Source of the DNA: Terrilactibacillus sp. S3-3
GTDB lineage: Bacteria; Bacillota; Bacilli; Bacillales; Sporolactobacillaceae
DNA length: 64,000 bases
NCBI GenBank assembly: GCA_030437565.1
Contig: CP129291.1
Coordinates: forward strand, 868,001 to 932,000
Direction: 5' to 3'
The number at the start of each line of letters is the position of its first letter. The stretch's first letter is position 1. Made by a program: the position numbers and the translations under genes. Shown here in pieces: positions 9,645 to 20,105 of the stretch. The notes beneath the pieces were generated by a model. It saw only the letters and a list, made by a program, of their open reading frames with translations, searched no databases and was not told where the DNA came from.

Positions 9645-10276
9645 TTAATCCGCCAGATTATGTTTAAAGGCATAGATAACCGCCTGGGTTCGATCTTGAA
9701 CTTCCAGTTTGCTCAAAATATTGCTGACATGGACTTTGACTGTTTTTAATGCAATGAACAGTTCATCGGCGATCTCTTGATTGCTCTTTCCTTTCGCCAT
9801 CAGCAAAAGAACTTCCATTTCGCGTTTTGTCAATTCTTCATGGGGAAGCGGCTTGTTTTTTTTGCTGCATTTTCATCATCATTTTTCCGGTCACTTCAGG
9901 TTCGAGCACCGATTGGCCGCGATAGGTTGCTCTGATCGCATCGGCAATCTCGCTCGCTTTTGAAGTTTTCAGCAGATAGCTCGTTGCACCGGCCTCGATC
10001 GCCGGATACACCTTGTCATCGTCCAGAAAACTGGTGACAATAATGATTTTAGCTTCCGGCCAATGAGCGATGATCCGCTTTGTCGCCTCAATGCCGTCTA
10101 TCTCTTCCATCACGAGGTCCATTAGAATAATGTCCGGGTGCAGCGATAAAGCGAGGGATACGGCGGATCGTCCATTATCCCTCCCCAATAACTTCGATAT
10201 CGGGTTGAACAGATAAGTAAGACGATACACCGATGCGTACCATTTCATGATCGTCGGCAAAAAGGACACTAATCAT
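9645..10276 (-). pseudogene. liaR: Response regulator LiaR, NarL/FixJ family (frameshifted)
   Basis: Transcription factor of the LiaFSR envelope-stress system. The start ATG (10276) overlaps the liaS stop in ATGATTAG. The first 30 residues ([15 protein letters not shown]) hold the acidic pocket. A missing G near 10185 shifts the frame. The receiver domain continues with the phospho-acceptor DIILMDLVMEEIDG and the switch residues TSF and LLKTSK. A second shift in an 8-T run near 9855 precedes the LuxR-type helix-turn-helix [22 protein letters not shown] (recognition helix [14 protein letters not shown]). Full length about 210 residues, normal for LiaR. Confidence 0.87.
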
Positions 10277-11377
10277 TGTCAATCCCCTCCATAATCGGTA
10301 CTTTGATTTCCAAAATGGTGCCTTTATTCGGCATGCTGACAATTTTCAGCATACCGCCGATCTGCGCCGCCCGTTCACGGATGTTTTGCAATCCATAAGA
10401 ACCTGTCTTGGTTTGATTGATATCAAAACCAATGCCGTCATCGGTCACCCGCAAGATGATAAACGGTACACGTCTGATGAGCAGAACGTCCAGAGAATCC
10501 GCTTTTGCGTGCCGCCGAAGCGTGTTGGAGACCGACTCCTGAAGAATGCGGAAAAGATGGTCCTCAATCCCTTTGTCAGTATGGATCGGCTCAATTTTCC
10601 AGTTGATTTTCATCGGCACCTTTTGCCGCAGTTCGCCAAGTAATTCTTCCATCCCGTCTTTCAGTGCTTTTCCGCGGAGCTGACGGGGCGAAGATGAAGG
10701 AAAAGCGCTCGCATTTCAAGCTGTGACTGATTGATCGTTTCTTCAACAAGTTTGAGCCGGTGCGATTCCTGATCGCTCGCGTCCGATCTTGTTTCATTAA
10801 TGGTCGACATCAGCATCGAAGCGGCGAATAATTGCTGGCTGACGGAATCGTGCAACTCCCTGGCCAATCGGTTGCGCTCTTCAAAAACGATTTTTTGAAC
10901 CGCTTTTTCTTCAAATTCAACTTTTTCACTCGCTAATTTTTGCGATACTTTTGTTTGCTCGACAATTTGTTTGCGAATAGCCATGGTGCGCTGCATGACG
11001 GTATCGAGCTCATCCAGTTTTATTGGAAGGGCTTCAGGAATGGGCTGCCCTTTTTCCACACTTGCCAAAGTTTCGCCGATCGAGATAAAAATAGTGCGCC
11101 AATAATAGCCGGAAAGAAAACCTGCCGCAAGTCCGGCGATGATCGCGATCATCGGCATGAACAGGATGAACGGCAGATGAAAGATTTGATGCTCCCATAA
11201 GTCCGCCCAATCGGTTAAAGGAAAGGCAAAGAAAAAGATCAGGGCAAACATAATAAGCAAAAAACACGAAATAAAAGTGCCGAAAATAAGCTGGCGCTGG
11301 ATGATGGTCATACAAATCTCGTTTTTTTTGCCGGGCAGCCGGCCGGAATGCCGTCTTTTTCGATTGAAAGCACTCAT
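10269..11377 (-). pseudogene. liaS: Sensor histidine kinase LiaS (frameshifted)
   Basis: Membrane kinase that senses cell-wall stress and phosphorylates LiaR. Two N-terminal transmembrane helices (LIFGTFISCFLLIMFALIFF; FILFMPMIAIIAGLAAGF) flank a very short extracellular loop, as in intramembrane-sensing kinases. The HisKA_3 phospho-acceptor is ERNRLARELHDSVSQQL. One shift near 10665 (HLRPV-QLRGKAL) splits off the ATPase domain with DDGIGFD and GSYGLQNIRERA. The ATG at 11377 overlaps the liaF stop (ATGA), so the genes are translationally coupled. A start at the internal MTIIQRQ is also possible. Confidence 0.87.
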
Positions 11378-12137
11378 ATCCGTTTCACCTCCAGATTGCC
11401 CGCAATCATAGAGGTGATAATTTTTATTTTCTGGTCCGCCTGATCAAAACCTGATGTGCGATAGGATATCGTTTCATTAATGAGCCTTGGTTCAAGATGA
11501 TCGAAAAATGCCGCCTGCCCAATGACCACCGAATGATAGACGGCGACTTCAATATCATAGGGGACGAGAATCCGGACTTTCCCGGCAATGTGGCGGATGG
11601 AAATCACGGACTCCGCTTTCGGCAGGAGTGTATTGCTCAAATCGATAACGGTGTCGCCGACGCCAAGTTGAATATTTACATCGTCCATTCATAAACCTGA
11701 TCAGGTGTTTTTTGTGAACCGAACAGCTTATTTTTTAACACAGACGGATGGTTGAATGTGCCGCTTTCAGGTGACTCTTTTTCATAAACAATCGGCTGAA
11801 TGACTGCCGGATGTTTTTTGGATGAAATGAATTGAATGACGACATAAATAAAAAAGGCAACCACAAGAAATTTAAAAGCAATCATGTTTATGGCTGTACA
11901 GATCAGCCCGATTGTCCCAATCCAAAAAAGTATTTTTCCTTTATTTTTATGGCGCCTCTTCTGACCAATCAGAATAAGGACGATGAAAAGTGTCAAAGGA
12001 AAGATAAATCCCCAGTCGAAAAAGACAATTTCGACAGTCAAAAAAAAAAAAAAACCGAAGAGAAAAATCCAACTTGAAAAATCAGACTTTATTTGCTTGA
12101 ACATTGGAGTCGGGTCACCTGCCTCTTCGATGGACAT
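11374..12137 (-). pseudogene. liaF: LiaF, inhibitor of the LiaRS system (frameshifted)
   Basis: Membrane protein that keeps LiaS off in the absence of stress. The N-terminal half has about four hydrophobic helices (a phenylalanine-rich stretch lies in a 13-A run on the plus strand) and a linker. The C-terminal soluble domain has the LiaF pattern of beta strands, DVNIQLGVGDTVIDLSNTLLP and HIAGKVRILVPYDIEV. A one-base shift at about 11685 (YEW / DDVN) joins the two parts. The start may be M13 (MFKQIKSDF) rather than the first ATG. The order liaF-liaS-liaR matches other Bacillales. Confidence 0.85.
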
Positions 12138-12185
12138 TTTAAAACATACTGAAAATGAAAATTTTTGCCCGCTCGGTCAAAAACT

Positions 12186-12226
12186 AAAAAATAAAAAAAA
12201 GGCGCAGGGCTACGCCTTTTTATCCT
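12186..12226 (-). terminator. Terminator between the pspA/liaI pair and liaFSR
   Basis: Read on the minus strand: AAAAAGGCG-tagccctg-CGCCTTTTTTTTATTTTTT. It lies 220 bases downstream of pspA and 50 bases upstream of liaF. Some transcripts therefore end here, and liaFSR probably also has its own promoter. No other gene is visible in 12138-12441. Confidence 0.75.
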
Positions 12227-12441
12227 TTAAGTCGGAATTTTTATCAAAATTGACTGGGCCGAAAACAAATGGCTGCAATCAAGCCATCAATTTAATCATA
12301 CCAAAGGCAAAGCGGTCAGACCAGCGGGCGCAAGTGCGCTCAGGCAATAGTCCGTCTTTATTTTACTGCCGAATCGGAAAGGGGTTATTTCGTTTGAGCC
12401 GGCGGGGGGGTGCCCGCACATGGCAAGACCTTGCCCGCTGT

Positions 12442-13077
12442 TTATTGCTCCTTTTTTTCAAGTTGCTTTTCAAGCTGAGCGATGCGGGCATCAATTGTTG
12501 CATGATGATAATTGGTGTTGATCTGATGTTCCAGTCTTTCGAGGTAAGATTCGCTTGCCTCAAATTGCGAACAGGATTTTCCGAAGACGTTTTCCGGGTG
12601 AAGGACTTGATCGATCCGATAGTTGGCGCTGGCGATGTTTTCCCGGCTCATGAGTTCCATCCGTTTAAGCTGCATATCCTTTAACTTCCGTTTCATTTCT
12701 TCATACTTTTCCTCCAAATGCGCAAACTGTTTGGCGGCGTCTTCATAAGCGGTTTTCAATCGGGCTGCTTTTTGTTCATAGTCGGTTTGTTCCTTCAGCG
12801 CGAATTCATAGAGATCGGCTTCAGCTGCCCGCGAAGCAATGTCGGCCTGCCGTTTGCGCTTGCCGGCCGTTTCCTCTGCCTCATGGTACTCCCTGATAAA
12901 CGTTTCTTTTAAAGTGTACTGCCTGCCGATCAGCCGGCGTACTTTATCCGCCTCTTTCTCGCAGTGGCGAAGATGCTGGTTCAGCATGGCAATAGGGTTC
13001 TTTTGCTCTTTTTGATCAAGTAATTCATTGATATCGGACAAAAACGAATCTTTGATGCGTGTAAAAAGATTGCTCAT
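12442..13077 (-). CDS. PspA/IM30 family protein (LiaH-like)
   Basis: About 211 residues of almost continuous coiled coil (NLFTRIKDSFLSDINELLDQKEQKNPIAMLN onward), the hallmark of PspA/LiaH proteins. These form large rings on stressed membranes. I choose ATG 13077, which has aaggagtg 9 bases upstream; a longer in-frame ATG at 13146 lies within the upstream gene region and has no such site. It is intact and follows a small membrane protein, like liaI-liaH in B. subtilis. Together with liaFSR next door, this makes it the likely main LiaR target. Confidence 0.88.
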   Translation of the reverse strand: MSNLFTRIKDSFLSDINELLDQKEQKNPIAMLNQHLRHCEKEADKVRRLIGRQYTLKETFIREYHEAEETAGKRKRQADIASRAAEADLYEFALKEQTDYEQKAARLKTAYEDAAKQFAHLEEKYEEMKRKLKDMQLKRMELMSRENIASANYRIDQVLHPENVFGKSCSQFEASESYLERLEHQINTNYHHATIDARIAQLEKQLEKKEQ

Positions 13078-13127
13078 TTTGTTCACTCCTTGTTTTTTTA
13101 AAATGTAGCAGGCATCATGTGCGGCGT

Positions 13128-13469
13128 TTACATCATTTCTTTCCATTGTTTTTCGAAGTTGTCAAAAGGGTCCTTCGGCTGATGATCGATTGTTTTCTGA
13201 TCGTCCCATTTTTTTTTATAAACGAAATAGAGCGCCAGCAGGGCCAGGGCGCCGATGATCGCCGGAACATTACCGACGGCAAAGCCTAGTGCGATGAGGC
13301 CGATGATCGCCCAAACCATTTTTCCGCCGGCGGAATCCGCCCGGATGAATTTTTTGAAGGCGAAAAAGAGTACGGCAAGGCTGACCAAAAGGCCGATCAT
13401 TGGCCCGATTTGTGTAAGCAGTACAATCAGGGCAATGGCGCCTAAAAGAAATAATCCAAATTTTTTCAT
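13128..13469 (-). CDS. Small membrane protein, LiaI-like
   Basis: A 113-residue protein with three to four hydrophobic helices (FGLFLLGAIALIVLLTQIGP; IGLLVSLAVLFFAF; VWAIIGLIALGFAVG; AIIGALALLALYFVY) and a short charged C-terminal tail ending FEKQWKEMM. Ribosome binding site gaaaggggg precedes ATG 13469. It stands 51 bases before the PspA gene and is very likely co-transcribed with it. In B. subtilis LiaI is the membrane anchor of LiaH, which fits size and position. I did not find a convincing LiaR box in 13470-13690, which otherwise looks like a promoter region without genes. Confidence 0.75.
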   Translation of the reverse strand: MKKFGLFLLGAIALIVLLTQIGPMIGLLVSLAVLFFAFKKFIRADSAGGKMVWAIIGLIALGFAVGNVPAIIGALALLALYFVYKKKWDDQKTIDHQPKDPFDNFEKQWKEMM

Positions 13470-13698
13470 AGGTCTTGTCCCCCTTTCTTGACTCTATCGT
13501 ACAAAAAAGTACCGTTTCGGATAATGAGCGCAAGCTGTATTTTTCAGTAGGGCCTGAGGCTTAGACGAGGGGGGCGGAAAAATCTGAGAAGCGGGCTTTT
13601 ATATTGTTGTGGTTTGCGAGAGAGGAATGACAGCCGGAGAAAACAGGGGATTAGTAAAAGTGACCGGCTGCTGTGGGGGCGGCCGGTCTTTTCAACAT

Positions 13699-14806
13699 TC
13701 ATTCTAATTTTTCAGGTTCGAATTTGATCCGGTTTTCTTTTGTATGGAAGGTTTGGAAGCTTTCCACAAGCCTGTCCAAATGTTCGATATGCTGGCTGTA
13801 GTCAACGATCATCGATATGAACGGAAACAAATCGAGCCATTCATCGTTGTCATTTTGATGATAATGAGCGACGAATGATTCGGCCAATTTTGTTTTATGA
13901 CGATAATCTTCTTTGGCCTGCTTTTCATGCTGCTGGCGGCGGATCTTGCCGTTAAATTTAAGCAGAACCCGTTCATGATAGGCCATCAGCCCGTTTAACT
14001 CCTCTTGGAGCGTTTTTTTTGAAATCATCGGGCAGCAGGCGATAAGCATTTTCATTTCGATCCAGCGCTCTCAGAATATGATGGAGTCCGTTAGTCGTCG
14101 TAATCATTTCCCGAAAAATCACTGTTCGCCGGTACTTAATAAACCGCTGCTTACGAAAATAACCGCGCTCTTCTTTGTACCAATGATAATAATTTTCTAT
14201 TTTCAGTTTGTTATCGGCGAAAGTGGCCAGATCGTCCTTGATTTTTGTGTGTTCGGAAGCACGCTGGCTGAGCAGGCGGATCCACTTAAACAGTTCGGTT
14301 GTCTGGTTCAGAATACTATAATAGAGCCGGTACTCATAGTTAGGCGGGAAGAATAAAAAATTGACAATCATCGCCGATAGGACGCCGATGCCGACCAATA
14401 TGATCCGATCGAGAGAAAAGAATAAAAAGTTGTCTGTAACGTCCGTTCCGGATGTCTCGCCGGCCATGATCACGATCACGGTGACCATTGTTAATGACAT
14501 GGTCGACTGCAGATGCAGCTTAAGCTGGATGGCGATGACAATGATAACGGCGAGGCCGATGATAATCGGGCTCGCGCCGACGGAAATCACAAACAGGATC
14601 GCGATGATCGCGCCGATGATATTTCCTTGAATATTATCAACCATGGTGCGAAAAGAGCGATGAACAGAAGGCTGCGTGGTGACGGCGGCGGCGGCGATAC
14701 CGGCCATTGTCGGCGGCGTCAGATGCAGAGCCAAGGCGATGAAAAGGGCCATAGTGACAGCCACGCCCGTTTTCAAGCTGCGGGCTCCCAGTCGCATAGG
14801 AATCAT
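13699..14806 (-). pseudogene. Aromatic acid exporter / DUF939 family membrane protein, YgaE-like (frameshifted)
   Basis: The N-terminal half has the FUSC-like cluster of about five transmembrane helices (GVAVTMALFIALALHL, GNIIGAIIAILFVISVG and others) after the typical start RLGARSLKTG. The C-terminal half is a cytoplasmic helical domain. One shift near 14050, in an 8-T run, separates residues 1-277 from the tail. The total of about 360 residues fits the family. In B. subtilis the homologue ygaE lies immediately beside gsaB, as here. The transported substrate is unknown. Confidence 0.8.
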
Positions 14807-14848
14807 CCCCCTTTTTCTAAAATGAAGTAAAGCCTTTTATATGCAAGA

Positions 14849-14876
14849 GGAGGGCGGCTATGCCGCCCTCTTTTTA
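14849..14876 (+). terminator. Hairpin between ygaE-like gene and hemL
   Basis: GAGGGCGGC-tat-GCCGCCCTC (9 bp perfect stem, 14850-14870) followed by TTTTT on the plus strand. Both neighbouring genes are on the minus strand, where the U-tract is poor. It may act there only as an mRNA 3'-end barrier for hemL. Confidence 0.5.
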
Positions 14877-14905
14877 GAAATCTATAGTGTTCCCTGCGGA
14901 AAGAA

Positions 14906-16194
14906 TCAATTAGCCAGCTCGGAAAAAGCTGCATCGACAGCTTTTAATGTATCGTCAATGTCATTTTCCCCATGTTCGGTCGTGATAAACCACGCTTCAT
15001 ATTTGGAAGGTGCCAGATGAACACCTTCGCGGAGCATCAGCTTGAAGAACTGGCCGAACATGTCGCTGTCGGTGGCCTTTGCATCTTCGTAGTTTTTCAC
15101 CTCATGATCGGAAAAATAGAGGGTCATCGCACCGACGATACGATTAATTGTAATCGGCAATTGATATTTTTCGTTAATGGCCAGAATGCCGTCCTCCAGT
15201 TTCTTGCCGAGCCGGTCCATTTCTTCATAGACGCCGGGCTGCTGCAAAACTTCAAGGCAGGCGATGCCGCTGGCCATTGAGGCCGGATTTCCCGCCATGG
15301 TCCCGGCTTGGTAGGCCGGTCCGAGCGGCGCAACTTCTTCCATAATGTCTTTTCTGCCGCCGTAAGCGCCGATCGGCAGGCCGCCGCCAATAATTTTACC
15401 CATTGCCGTCATATCCGGGGTCACGCCAAGATAATTCTGTGCGCCGCCGTACATAAACCGGAAACCGGTGATGACTTCGTCAAAGATGACTAAGGATCCG
15501 GCTTGATGGGCGATCTTGATGATAGCTTCCAGGAAGCCTTTTTCCGGCATGACCATGCCGAAGTTGCCGACAACCGGTTCGACGAGCGCAGCGGCGATAT
15601 CGTCCCCCCATTTATCGAACGCCTGCTGCAGCGCTTCAACATTGTTATAAGGAACCGTAATCACTTCTTTTGCCGTATTCTCTGTCACCCCGAGTCAGGA
15701 GTCCCAAGGGTGGAAGGGCCGGATCCGGCCGCGACAAGTACGAGATCGAAGTGGCCGTGATAGCAGCCGGCGAATTTCAATATTTTTTGCCGGCCGGTGT
15801 AAGCGCGGGCAACGCGCACGGTCGTCATGACTGATTCGGTGCCCGAGTTCGTAAACCGGATTTTTTCCATCGACGGAATCGCTTCTTTTATCATCACCGC
15901 GAGCTTTGTTTCGAGAGCGGTCGGCGTACCGTACAAGACGCCTTTTTCCGCTTGTCTTTTGATCGCTTCGGTAATATGGGGATGCGCATGGCCGGTGATG
16001 ATCGGGCCATAAGCAGCCAAATAATCAATGTAGCGGTTGCCGTCCTCATCCCAGAAATAAGGGCCCTTTGCTTCTTTCATATAAATGGGTGCGCCGCCGC
16101 CGACCGCTTCAAACGATCTGGACGGGCTGTTTACACCGCCAACAATATGCTTCAATGCTTCTTCGTAAAGTTTTTCCGATGTTTCGATATTCAT
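14906..16194 (-). pseudogene. hemL: Glutamate-1-semialdehyde 2,1-aminomutase (frameshifted)
   Basis: PLP enzyme that turns glutamate-1-semialdehyde into 5-aminolevulinate, the committed precursor of haem. Residues in order: [16 protein letters not shown] at the N-terminus, [36 protein letters not shown], then FDEVITGFR with the PLP-binding aspartate, and [17 protein letters not shown] with the Schiff-base lysine. One G is missing near 15685 ([14 protein letters not shown]), splitting the 429-residue enzyme in two. ATG 16194 follows gaaaggaagc. This is the GsaB-type copy of the B. subtilis yga region. The 220 bases upstream hold no gene. Confidence 0.92.
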
Positions 16195-16417
16195 GTGACA
16201 AAGCTTCCTTTCTTAATAGTTTGCGAGATTTGCCATTTGCGGCAAAAAGGGACGAACCCGCGGCCTCTAACCCGGACTTTTGCTGCTTTGATCTTTGGTA
16301 AAACATCTGCGGTGCTTTTCTTGCTGTTATGTACGATGTCACGGGGCAATCAGCGGGTTAATGCGCTGCCGGCCGCCATCTTTCAGCCTTGACTTCAGCA
16401 TATGGAAAGTGCCGGCA

Positions 16418-16775
16418 TCAGCCGGCACCTTGAAGTGTGACGATACTATTAGTATCTAATATTTCCAGGAATTTCACAAGCCTTGGCAATACAGGTTCTG
16501 CCGTCTCGCCGAACCGGCTCGACAGCATCTCGGCAATTTCCGCCACCGTTTTTTCGCCATTGCAGCTGTCAAGCACGCAATGGCCCAGCTCATCCAGCTG
16601 ATAACGGTGTTCTTTTGCTTGTTTGAAGACCTTAATCGCTATTTTTTCAATAAAAGTGGTTCGAGGCACGATGAGAAAACTCTTGGCCATCCTGTTCGAT
16701 GCGGAATCCGCCGTTCAGGATCGGCGTCATCTCAAGAAGGTTGCCGGGTTTCTTTTTATTCAAAAAGCGAACCAT
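16418..16775 (-). pseudogene. PqqD-family protein overlapping the OPT transporter gene (frameshifted)
   Basis: The small PqqD fold is known as the peptide-recognition element (RRE) of RiPP enzymes. ATG 16775 lies inside the last codons of the upstream OPT gene (20-base overlap). The N-terminal part reads FLNKKKPGNLLEMTPILNGG. After a one-base shift near 16690 the core continues with FLIVPRTTFIEKIAIKVFKQ, ELGHCVLDSCNGEKTVAEIAEML and VLPRLVKFLEIL, which fit PqqD. About 118 residues. No radical SAM or other RiPP gene is adjacent. The tight overlap points to a role coupled to the transporter, but that is inference. Confidence 0.75.
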
Positions 16776-18674
16776 TTTTTACATTCCTTTTCTTTGCGCC
16801 TTTGAAAGCAGTAAACCAGAGAATGAAGCAGAGCACAAGGAAAACAGCGAGCGTAACGAGACCGCTTGAGAACAGCGGATTCACCGGGGCTTTAATATTC
16901 AGCACGGTGAAGACGGCGATGATCACACCGACAAGCGATTCGCCTGCGATGAGCCCGGATGCCATTAGTGTGCCGCGTTCTCTGCGAATGTTTCGGACTT
17001 TGTCATCCTTGCTGAACCGATCGATGAGATAGCGGACGATACCGCCGAACATGATCGGCGTACTGATGTGTACCGGCAGATATAAACCAACGGCAAAGAC
17101 AAGGGAATTGATGCCCAGAAATTCAATGCAGATCGCGATCGCCGCGCCGATAAAAATCAATTCCCAAGGCATTTGTTCCTGCATCAAGCCTTGAGCAATC
17201 AGCTTCATGAGCACGGCTTTAGGAGCCGGCAGAGCATGCGAACCGAAATGATAAGCACTGTTCAGCAAGAACAGGACTGCACCGATTGTCAGTGAAGAAA
17301 AGACAACGCCGATCATCATGGCGACTTGTTGTTTCCAAGGTGTTGCACCGACGAGATAGCCGGTCTTCAGATCTTGGGAAATGTCGCTGGCAACAGCTAA
17401 AGCCGTGCAGACAATCGCCGCCGTGCTGATCGAGATGATAATGCCGGTTGTTCCGGAAAAACCGGTAAATTTGAACACGACCGTGACAATCAGCAGTGTT
17501 GCAATCGTCATGCCGGAAACCGGCGATGATGAACTGCCGACAATCCCGACGATTCTTGATGCCACCGTCACAAACAAAAAGCCAAAGATGGCAACCAGAA
17601 GGGCACCAAGCAGGCCGACTTTGACGATTGGGTTGATCGCAATGATGATGATCAGTACCAGTGAACCTAGGATCACCCTCATCATTGACATATCACGGTC
17701 TGTTCTTTCAAGCGTGAGACCTGCCGATTGGTTTCTATTGGCGGACATACTGGATACCGTATCATGGAGGCTTCGATACAGCGTCGGCAATGTTTTGATC
17801 AGCGTAATGATCCCGCCTGCCGCCACCGCACCGGCGCCGATGTAGCGAATGTAACTGTCCCATATGGCCGCGGTATCAAGCGATTTAAGCGGAACGGTCG
17901 ATGGAAAAATCGCATGCAGGCTGCCGGAACCGAAGAAGCCGATCAGCGGGGCGATGACTATCCAAGCAAACAGCCCGCCGGCAAGCATTTGTCCGGAAAT
18001 TCTTGGGCCGATGATAAAGCCGACGCCGAGCAGCGAAGGGTAGGCATCCATGCCGACAACGGCATATTTGAAATGGGCGATGCCGGTCTGAATTTCATAT
18101 TTGAAAAGGTTAAACCCGTCTTCCAGTGCCTTCACAAGGCCGCCAAGAATCAATCCACCGAGAACAAGCAGCGATTTCTACCGCCTTCCTCGCCGGTTTT
18201 CAGCACTTCGGCACATGCCGTGCCTTCAGGATACGGGAGAACCCCATGTTCTTGAACGATGAGCAGCCGGCGAAGCGGCACCATCATAAATACACCAAGA
18301 AAACCGCCTACTAAAACAATGAAGAGGATCATGATGTAAGTGATGTGAACATGCAGCAAAAAGAGGGCGGGCAGCGTGAACACCGCGCCGACGCCGATCG
18401 CTTCGCCAGATGTTGTCATGGTCTGAACGATGTTGTTCTCAAGAATGGAATCCCGGCGGAAAATCCCTCTTAAAATGCCCATGGAAATCACTGACGCGGG
18501 AATCGAAGCAGAAATGGTCATGCCAATTAAAAGGCCTAGATAAGCGTTTGCCGCACCAAAAACGACCGCTAGAATGATACCGAGAATAATAGATGTAACG
18601 GTTAATTCGGAAAGAGATTTTGATGCGGAAATATATGGAACAAATTTAGTCGATTGTTCTGAATTTTTTCCCAA
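16756..18674 (-). pseudogene. OPT-family oligopeptide transporter (frameshifted)
   Basis: Large secondary transporter of about 640 residues with some 14-16 hydrophobic helices. The N-terminal part has the family pattern SLSELTVTSIILGIILAVVFGAANAYLGL with MTISASIPASV and the VQEHGVLPYPEGTACAEVLKTGE motif. A missing A near 18165 shifts the frame before SLLVLGGLILGGLVKAL. Translation appears to start at TTG 18674 behind aggtggtg. The 3' end overlaps the PqqD gene. Substrates of bacterial OPT proteins are usually small peptides or metal chelates; nothing here decides which. Confidence 0.85.
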
Positions 18675-18996
18675 TTATTGCACCACCTAACATTTTTCGA
18701 CGTAAATTTTGTCAAAAAAAAAATATTCTAGCACAATAAATTGGCTGATTTGCCATATTGAGAATTTTAATATAAAGCTGAACAATGGGAGTATTTTTGA
18801 AGAAAAAGAAAAGAGGGAGAGGGAAGCCGGGTAAAACCGATAGGCTCAGGTTTCTTTATCGAAGAATGATCGATGCCTACCGATAGAAATCTTAATAAAT
18901 AAAAAATGGTAAATATTGTAATACTGAATAATCCGGGAAAAATGGGCTTCCACTGTGTAAATGAGAACAAGCTTTGAGCGGGGCGAACGACGGCCG

Positions 18997-19662
18997 TCAA
19001 TCAAACATTCTGTGGTTCATTAGCGAGATGAAGTGTTCAAGGATACGGGCGGTGAGCCCCCAAATCGTTTTCCCGTTATATTCATAGAAGGTTTCGAACA
19101 CTTTTTTCTGTCTGAAAGGATAATTCCTGCCAAAAGCAATGCGCTCGAACGGGAAGTCCTGCTCGGTATCGACATTTAATTCCATAGCAGCATGCTTCTC
19201 AGGCAGCTGCTTCATGAGCCATTGGAGCGGCACGGTGAAAATTTCTTCGACCTCATCCGAATTGGGCGAAAAGGATGTTTTTTCATCAATGACACCGACG
19301 TATGGATAGATGAATAGTTCCGGAGTCGGGATACAAATGCCAAGTTTGCCGATAACCTCGATTGCGCGCTCATCAATGCCAAGTTCTTCGTGAGTTTCAC
19401 GCACGGCGGTATCTTGCAGCGAGACATCGCTCTTTTCCAGCCGTCCGCCCGGGAAACAAATATCTCCGGGCTGTCTATTTAATTGTTTAGAGCGCACTTC
19501 AAATAGAATGTCCCATGTATCCGCTTTTGCGACGAGCGGAATGAGCACAGCGGCTTTTCGCGCTTTATCCTGGCCCATGATGTTGCCGTCGTTTTCAATT
19601 CTTCTTTGGATGCTTTCTATATCCACAGCTATCACCCGCTTTTTTAACTTTTGCCATGTCAT
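18997..19662 (-). CDS. Nudix hydrolase, coenzyme A pyrophosphatase type (YeaB/NudL-like)
   Basis: Intact 221-residue protein. The Nudix box is GGRLEKSDVSLQDTAVRETHEELGI, with the REXXEE-type metal-binding glutamates. It is preceded by the CoA-pyrophosphatase (UPF0035) motif RSKQLNRQPGDICFPGG. The family cleaves CoA to 3',5'-ADP and phosphopantetheine. The first ATG (19662) lacks a ribosome binding site, while gcgggtgat stands just before GTG 19626, so the real protein may be 12 residues shorter. Nothing convincing is seen in the AT-rich 18675-18996 region. Confidence 0.85.
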   Translation of the reverse strand: MTWQKLKKRVIAVDIESIQRRIENDGNIMGQDKARKAAVLIPLVAKADTWDILFEVRSKQLNRQPGDICFPGGRLEKSDVSLQDTAVRETHEELGIDERAIEVIGKLGICIPTPELFIYPYVGVIDEKTSFSPNSDEVEEIFTVPLQWLMKQLPEKHAAMELNVDTEQDFPFERIAFGRNYPFRQKKVFETFYEYNGKTIWGLTARILEHFISLMNHRMFD

Positions 19663-19756
19663 TGCTTTTTATAGTGGTACACGCAAGCTCCCGGCTTCAA
19701 ATTTCTTCGACCCCACAGTAGGGCCCGTTCAGCTCTCGGACTGTGACGCGGCACCA

Positions 19757-19958
19757 CCAGTAATCCCAGGCGCACAGGACGTGCTAGTACTGGCGCCCGC
19801 CCAGGAGGTGGCGCATTTAGCCAGTAATCCCAGGCGCACAGGACGTGCTAGTACTGGCGCCCGCCCAGGAGGTGGCGCATTTAGCCAGTAATCCTCGACG
19901 CACAGGACGTGCTAGTACTGGCGTTGCCACAGGAGGTGGCGCATTTAGCCAGTAATCC
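19757..19958. repeat. Three tandem copies of a 64-bp repeat plus a partial fourth
   Basis: Copies at 19757-19820, 19821-19884 and 19885-19948, then ten more bases (CCAGTAATCC). The first two are identical; the third differs at a few positions. Each copy contains an inverted pair CCAGTA...TACTGG and the words GCACAGGACGTGC and CAGGAGGTGGCGCATTTAG. CCAGTAATC occurs once more at about 21652, beyond the ISLre2 element. There is no open frame of interest. Confidence 0.93.
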
Positions 19959-20105
19959 TTATTATCTTACCATATTCGGAACGGAAGGAATATGGCGTAT
20001 AATTTGAGGTATGTGTCAAGTTTTACTCGGGGTCCCATATAGGACAAGGTTTGACAGATTCTCAAAATGTACACTTCTTGGCGGCTACCGCGCTTCGCTT
20101 GCTGG

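Noticed and set aside
13470..13690. LiaR box upstream of the liaI-like gene
   Set aside because: A short dyad near 13545-13565 was seen, but it does not match the known box closely enough.
16195..16415. Possible T-box leader before hemL (minus-strand word gaggccgcgggttcgtccct)
   Set aside because: It recalls the T-box antiterminator and terminator, but the invariant TGGTACCGCGG core and a specifier loop are not found, and hemL is not a usual T-box gene.
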